Source: Kluyvera sp046569695 (GTDB taxonomy: Bacteria; Pseudomonadota; Gammaproteobacteria; Enterobacterales; Enterobacteriaceae). Taken from it: 64,000 nt of DNA. The stretch is from positions 1-64,000 of the forward strand of contig NZ_JBKHUI010000014.1 in the NCBI RefSeq assembly GCF_046569695.1, read 5' to 3'. This document shows, piece after piece, positions 62,124 to 64,000 of the stretch. Both the position numbers and the translations under genes were made by a program. Numbering within the stretch: the stretch's first letter is position 1; every line of letters begins with the position of its first letter. The notes under the pieces were generated by a model. The model was not told where the DNA came from. It was given only the letters and a program-made list of their open reading frames with translations, and searched no databases.

Positions 62124-62450
62124 ATGGCAAAGAATCGTAGCCGTCGTTTGCGTAAAAAAATGCACATCGATGAGTTTCAGGAAATTGGCTTCTCCGTGGC
62201 ATGGCGCTTCCCGGAAGGCACCAGCGCAGAGCAGATTGATAATCAAGTCGACCAGTTTATCGATGAAGTGATCGAGCCGAACAAACTGGCCTTTGACGGC
62301 AGCGGCTATCTGGCCTGGGAAGGTCTGATTTGCACCCAGGAAATCGGTAAATGCACCGAAGAACACCAGGCTCTGGTTCGTAAGTGGCTGGAAGACCGCA
62401 AGTACGAAGAGGTCCGCACCAGCGAACTTTTCGACGTTTGGTGGGACTAA
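62124..62450 (+). CDS. yggL: DUF469 protein YggL
   Basis: 108-residue protein of the YggL/DUF469 family. It has a basic N-terminus (MAKNRSRRLRKKMHIDEFQ), and the E. coli protein has been linked to ribosome binding. The C-terminus ends LFDVWWD. It starts one base after trmB. Confidence 0.93.
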   Translation: MAKNRSRRLRKKMHIDEFQEIGFSVAWRFPEGTSAEQIDNQVDQFIDEVIEPNKLAFDGSGYLAWEGLICTQEIGKCTEEHQALVRKWLEDRKYEEVRTSELFDVWWD

Positions 62451-62457
62451 TAGTCTA

Positions 62458-62592
62458 TATACACGAAATCATTCAAGCTGCATCAAGGCGGCAAGAGAGC
62501 GAATCCCCAGGAGTGTACATAAGTACGTGACTAGGGTGAGTGAACGCAGCCAACGCAGCCAACGCAGAGCAGCTTGAAGGATGAAGTGTATA
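62458..62592. repeat. ERIC element with a nine-base expansion
   Basis: TATACAC and GTGTATA bound a 135-base element that contains GAATCCCCAGGAGTGTACAT and AAGTACGTGACTAGGGTGAG, the two ERIC cores, and CATTCAAGCTGC / GCAGCTTGAAGGATG arms. It is about nine bases longer than the standard 126-127 because AACGCAGCC is repeated (62543-62567). Confidence 0.9.
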
Positions 62593-62594
62593 AG

Positions 62595-62624
62595 GGGCCA
62601 GCATTCGCTGGCCCGATCTGTTTT
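62595..62624 (+). terminator. rho-independent terminator before yggN
   Basis: The stem GGGCCAGC / GCTGGCCC around ATTC is followed by GATCTGTTTT, ending the trmB-yggL transcript. Confidence 0.8.
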
Positions 62625-62635
62625 GAGGGAAAGTG

Positions 62636-63355
62636 ATGATGCGCAAAACGCTGCTGACGGCAGTTTTAACCTTCACGGCGATGTCCGCCCATGCTGACTA
62701 CCAGTGCAGCGTAACCCCCCGCGATGACGTCGTTCTCAGCCCGAAAACCGTGCAGGTAAAAGGTGAAAACGGCAACCTGGTGATTACCCCAACCGGCGAT
62801 GTGACGTACAACGGTAAGGTCTACACGCTGAGTGCCGCCCAGCGCGAGCAGGCGAAAGACTACCAGACCGAACTGCGCAGCGCGCTGCCGTGGATTGATG
62901 ATGGTGCACGTAGCCGCGTTGAAAAAGGTCGCGTAGCGCTGGATAAAATCATCGCCAAAGAAGTGGGCGAGAACAGCAATATGCGCGGGCGTCTGACCAA
63001 GCTCGACGCGCAGCTCAAAGCACAAATGAACCGCATTATTGAACACCGCACCGACGGCCTGACCTTCCACTATAAAGCTATCGACGAAGTTCGTGCCGAT
63101 GGCCAACAACTGGTGAATCAGGCGATGGGCGGCATTCTCCAGGACAGTATCAACGAAATGGGCGCCAAGGCCGTGCTGAAAGGCGGCGGTAACCCGCTTC
63201 AGGGCGTGCTCGGGAGCTTAGGCGGCCTGCAAACGGCCATTCAGAACGAATGGAAAAACCAGGAGGCGGATTTCCAGGCCTTCGGTAAAGACGTGTGTGG
63301 TCGCGTGGTGTCGCTGGAAGAGAGCCGCAAGGCGCTGGTTGGCACCCTGAAGTAA
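62636..63355 (+). CDS. yggN: DUF2884 family protein YggN
   Basis: 239-residue exported protein matching E. coli YggN. A signal peptide of about 20 residues ends in AHA. The periplasmic part has QCSVTPRDDVVLSPKTVQVK and AKDYQTELRSALPWIDDGAR. Function is unknown. GAGGG lies six bases before the ATG at 62636; GTG at 62633 and ATG at 62639 are in frame but less likely. Confidence 0.92.
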   Translation: MMRKTLLTAVLTFTAMSAHADYQCSVTPRDDVVLSPKTVQVKGENGNLVITPTGDVTYNGKVYTLSAAQREQAKDYQTELRSALPWIDDGARSRVEKGRVALDKIIAKEVGENSNMRGRLTKLDAQLKAQMNRIIEHRTDGLTFHYKAIDEVRADGQQLVNQAMGGILQDSINEMGAKAVLKGGGNPLQGVLGSLGGLQTAIQNEWKNQEADFQAFGKDVCGRVVSLEESRKALVGTLK

Positions 63356-63366
63356 TCCCTTCTTAA

Positions 63367-63400
63367 CTGGCTACCTGCTTTTCGCCGGTAGCCAGAATCA
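63367..63400 (+). terminator. terminator after yggN
   Basis: The nine-base stem CTGGCTACC / GGTAGCCAG with an eleven-base loop is followed by AATCAGATTTCGTTT. Confidence 0.7.
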
Positions 63401-63471
63401 GATTTCGTTTATCCGTCTTCCCTTTGCAGATTCCGTATGATGCCCTCTCACTCATAAAAAGGAATTTGCCG

Positions 63472-64000
63472 ATGAAACTCGCCTGGACATGCGGGCTGCT
63501 GCTGCTCAGCAGTTTGCCCTTTCACGCTCTAGCCAATGACAACACCCCTACTGACGAGGTGATAAAGCAGCAGTTTGCCGAACATTCTGACGGCTTGATG
63601 CATCTGGAAAAGCTGAAGCTTAGCCCGCTAGAATCAGTGGGCAATCGCGCGACCTATATGGTCGAGGGAGACATCGCGTCTAACGACGATCTCTACGGTA
63701 TTCTTGGCGCAGCTGGCGACTACCTTTTCTACGAACGGACCTGGAGAAAAGATCAGCCGGTAAAATTTTCGGCGATGATGACCGCCGTTGGCACCAAGGC
63801 TTCAGGCTGGAAAACCGAATTTTTCTCAATGCAAATGGCCGCCAAAAGCGTGGGTCGCCCCTTTAGCCACGAGAAAAATCTCACAAAGGCGCTGGTGGTT
63901 AACGACAGCGGCTATATGGCCCAGTTTGCCAAAATAGATGCGCAGTTCGCTGCCAGTAAGACGCTTATCCAGAAACAGCAGGCAGAGTATGAAGCATTAA
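63472..64000 (+). CDS. yggM: YggM-like (DUF1202) exported protein, cut by the window end
   Basis: An ATG at 63472 after AAGGAA opens a frame of 176 codons with no stop before the window ends. The N-terminus is a signal peptide (MKLAWTCGLLLLSSLPFHAL, cleaved after ALA). The following part (TDEVIKQQFAEHSDGLMHLE, GNRATYMVEGDIASNDDLYG, PVKFSAMMTAVGTKASGW) resembles YggM of E. coli from memory, which lies close to ansB and yggN there. A coiled coil appears to begin near the cut. ansB is not seen between yggN and this gene. Function is unknown. Confidence 0.7.
   Translation, partial: MKLAWTCGLLLLSSLPFHALANDNTPTDEVIKQQFAEHSDGLMHLEKLKLSPLESVGNRATYMVEGDIASNDDLYGILGAAGDYLFYERTWRKDQPVKFSAMMTAVGTKASGWKTEFFSMQMAAKSVGRPFSHEKNLTKALVVNDSGYMAQFAKIDAQFAASKTLIQKQQAEYEAL

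Noticed and set aside
62543..62567. Short tandem repeats suggesting a CRISPR array
   Set aside because: The units abut without spacers and lie inside an ERIC element.

Overview
The window is chromosomal DNA of a member of the Enterobacteriaceae. Its backbone follows the E. coli parC to yggN neighbourhood in reverse orientation: ygiN-mdaB-qseC-qseB | ygiW, a ygiV-type gene, parC, plsC, ftsP, ygiQ, dkgA, yqhD, yqhC, yghB, metC, exbB-exbD, yqhA, yghZ, yghW, yghU, gsp, tRNA-Phe (pheV position), yqgA, speC, nupG, mltC, yggX, mutY, trmB, yggL, yggN and a yggM-like gene. REP/BIME elements, two ERIC elements, moderately high GC and an orthodox type 1 fimbrial operon fit the Enterobacter / Leclercia / Lelliottia / Citrobacter / Klebsiella group. 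I cannot fix the genus. Gene identities were judged by comparing the sequence with remembered family members; no search was run.

From 1 to 8.6 kb lies an accessory catabolic locus: a complete TRAP transporter (DctP, DctQ, DctM), an AraC-type regulator, a DUF2264 protein, a LacY-like oligosaccharide:H+ symporter and a GH88 unsaturated uronyl hydrolase. Together they look like a pathway for importing and splitting unsaturated uronate oligosaccharides made by a polysaccharide lyase. From 8.7 to 27.5 kb is housekeeping and stress backbone: quinone redox enzymes, the QseBC two-component system, topoisomerase IV subunit A, lipid acyltransferase, a divisome protein, aldehyde reductases with their regulator, cystathionine beta-lyase and the TonB energisers.

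From 27.7 to 33.7 kb, where E. coli has yghA, there is an insertion with a methyl-accepting chemotaxis protein, a GPH-family sugar transporter with a GH43 glycosidase, and three unrecognised genes around a divergent promoter. The E. coli hyb hydrogenase operon is absent between yghW and yghU. From 39.6 to 53.6 kb, between gsp and tRNA-Phe, is a mixed accessory block: an aminotransferase, two tiny ORFs, a YdeP-type molybdopterin oxidoreductase, a YeaR-like protein, a deoxynucleoside kinase, an AT-rich control region, a LuxR-type regulator, fimAICDFGH and a SymE-like toxin gene. From 53.7 kb to the end the backbone resumes with polyamine, nucleoside, peptidoglycan, DNA-repair and tRNA-modification genes.

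The observations I rate highest are the uronate-oligosaccharide locus, a FimH whose tyrosine-gate residue 137 is lysine, a type 1 operon preceded by a LuxR-type gene instead of recombinase genes, a long hairpin that buries the ribosome-binding site of the GPH transporter, and the unrecognised divergent gene trio at 32.3-33.7 kb.
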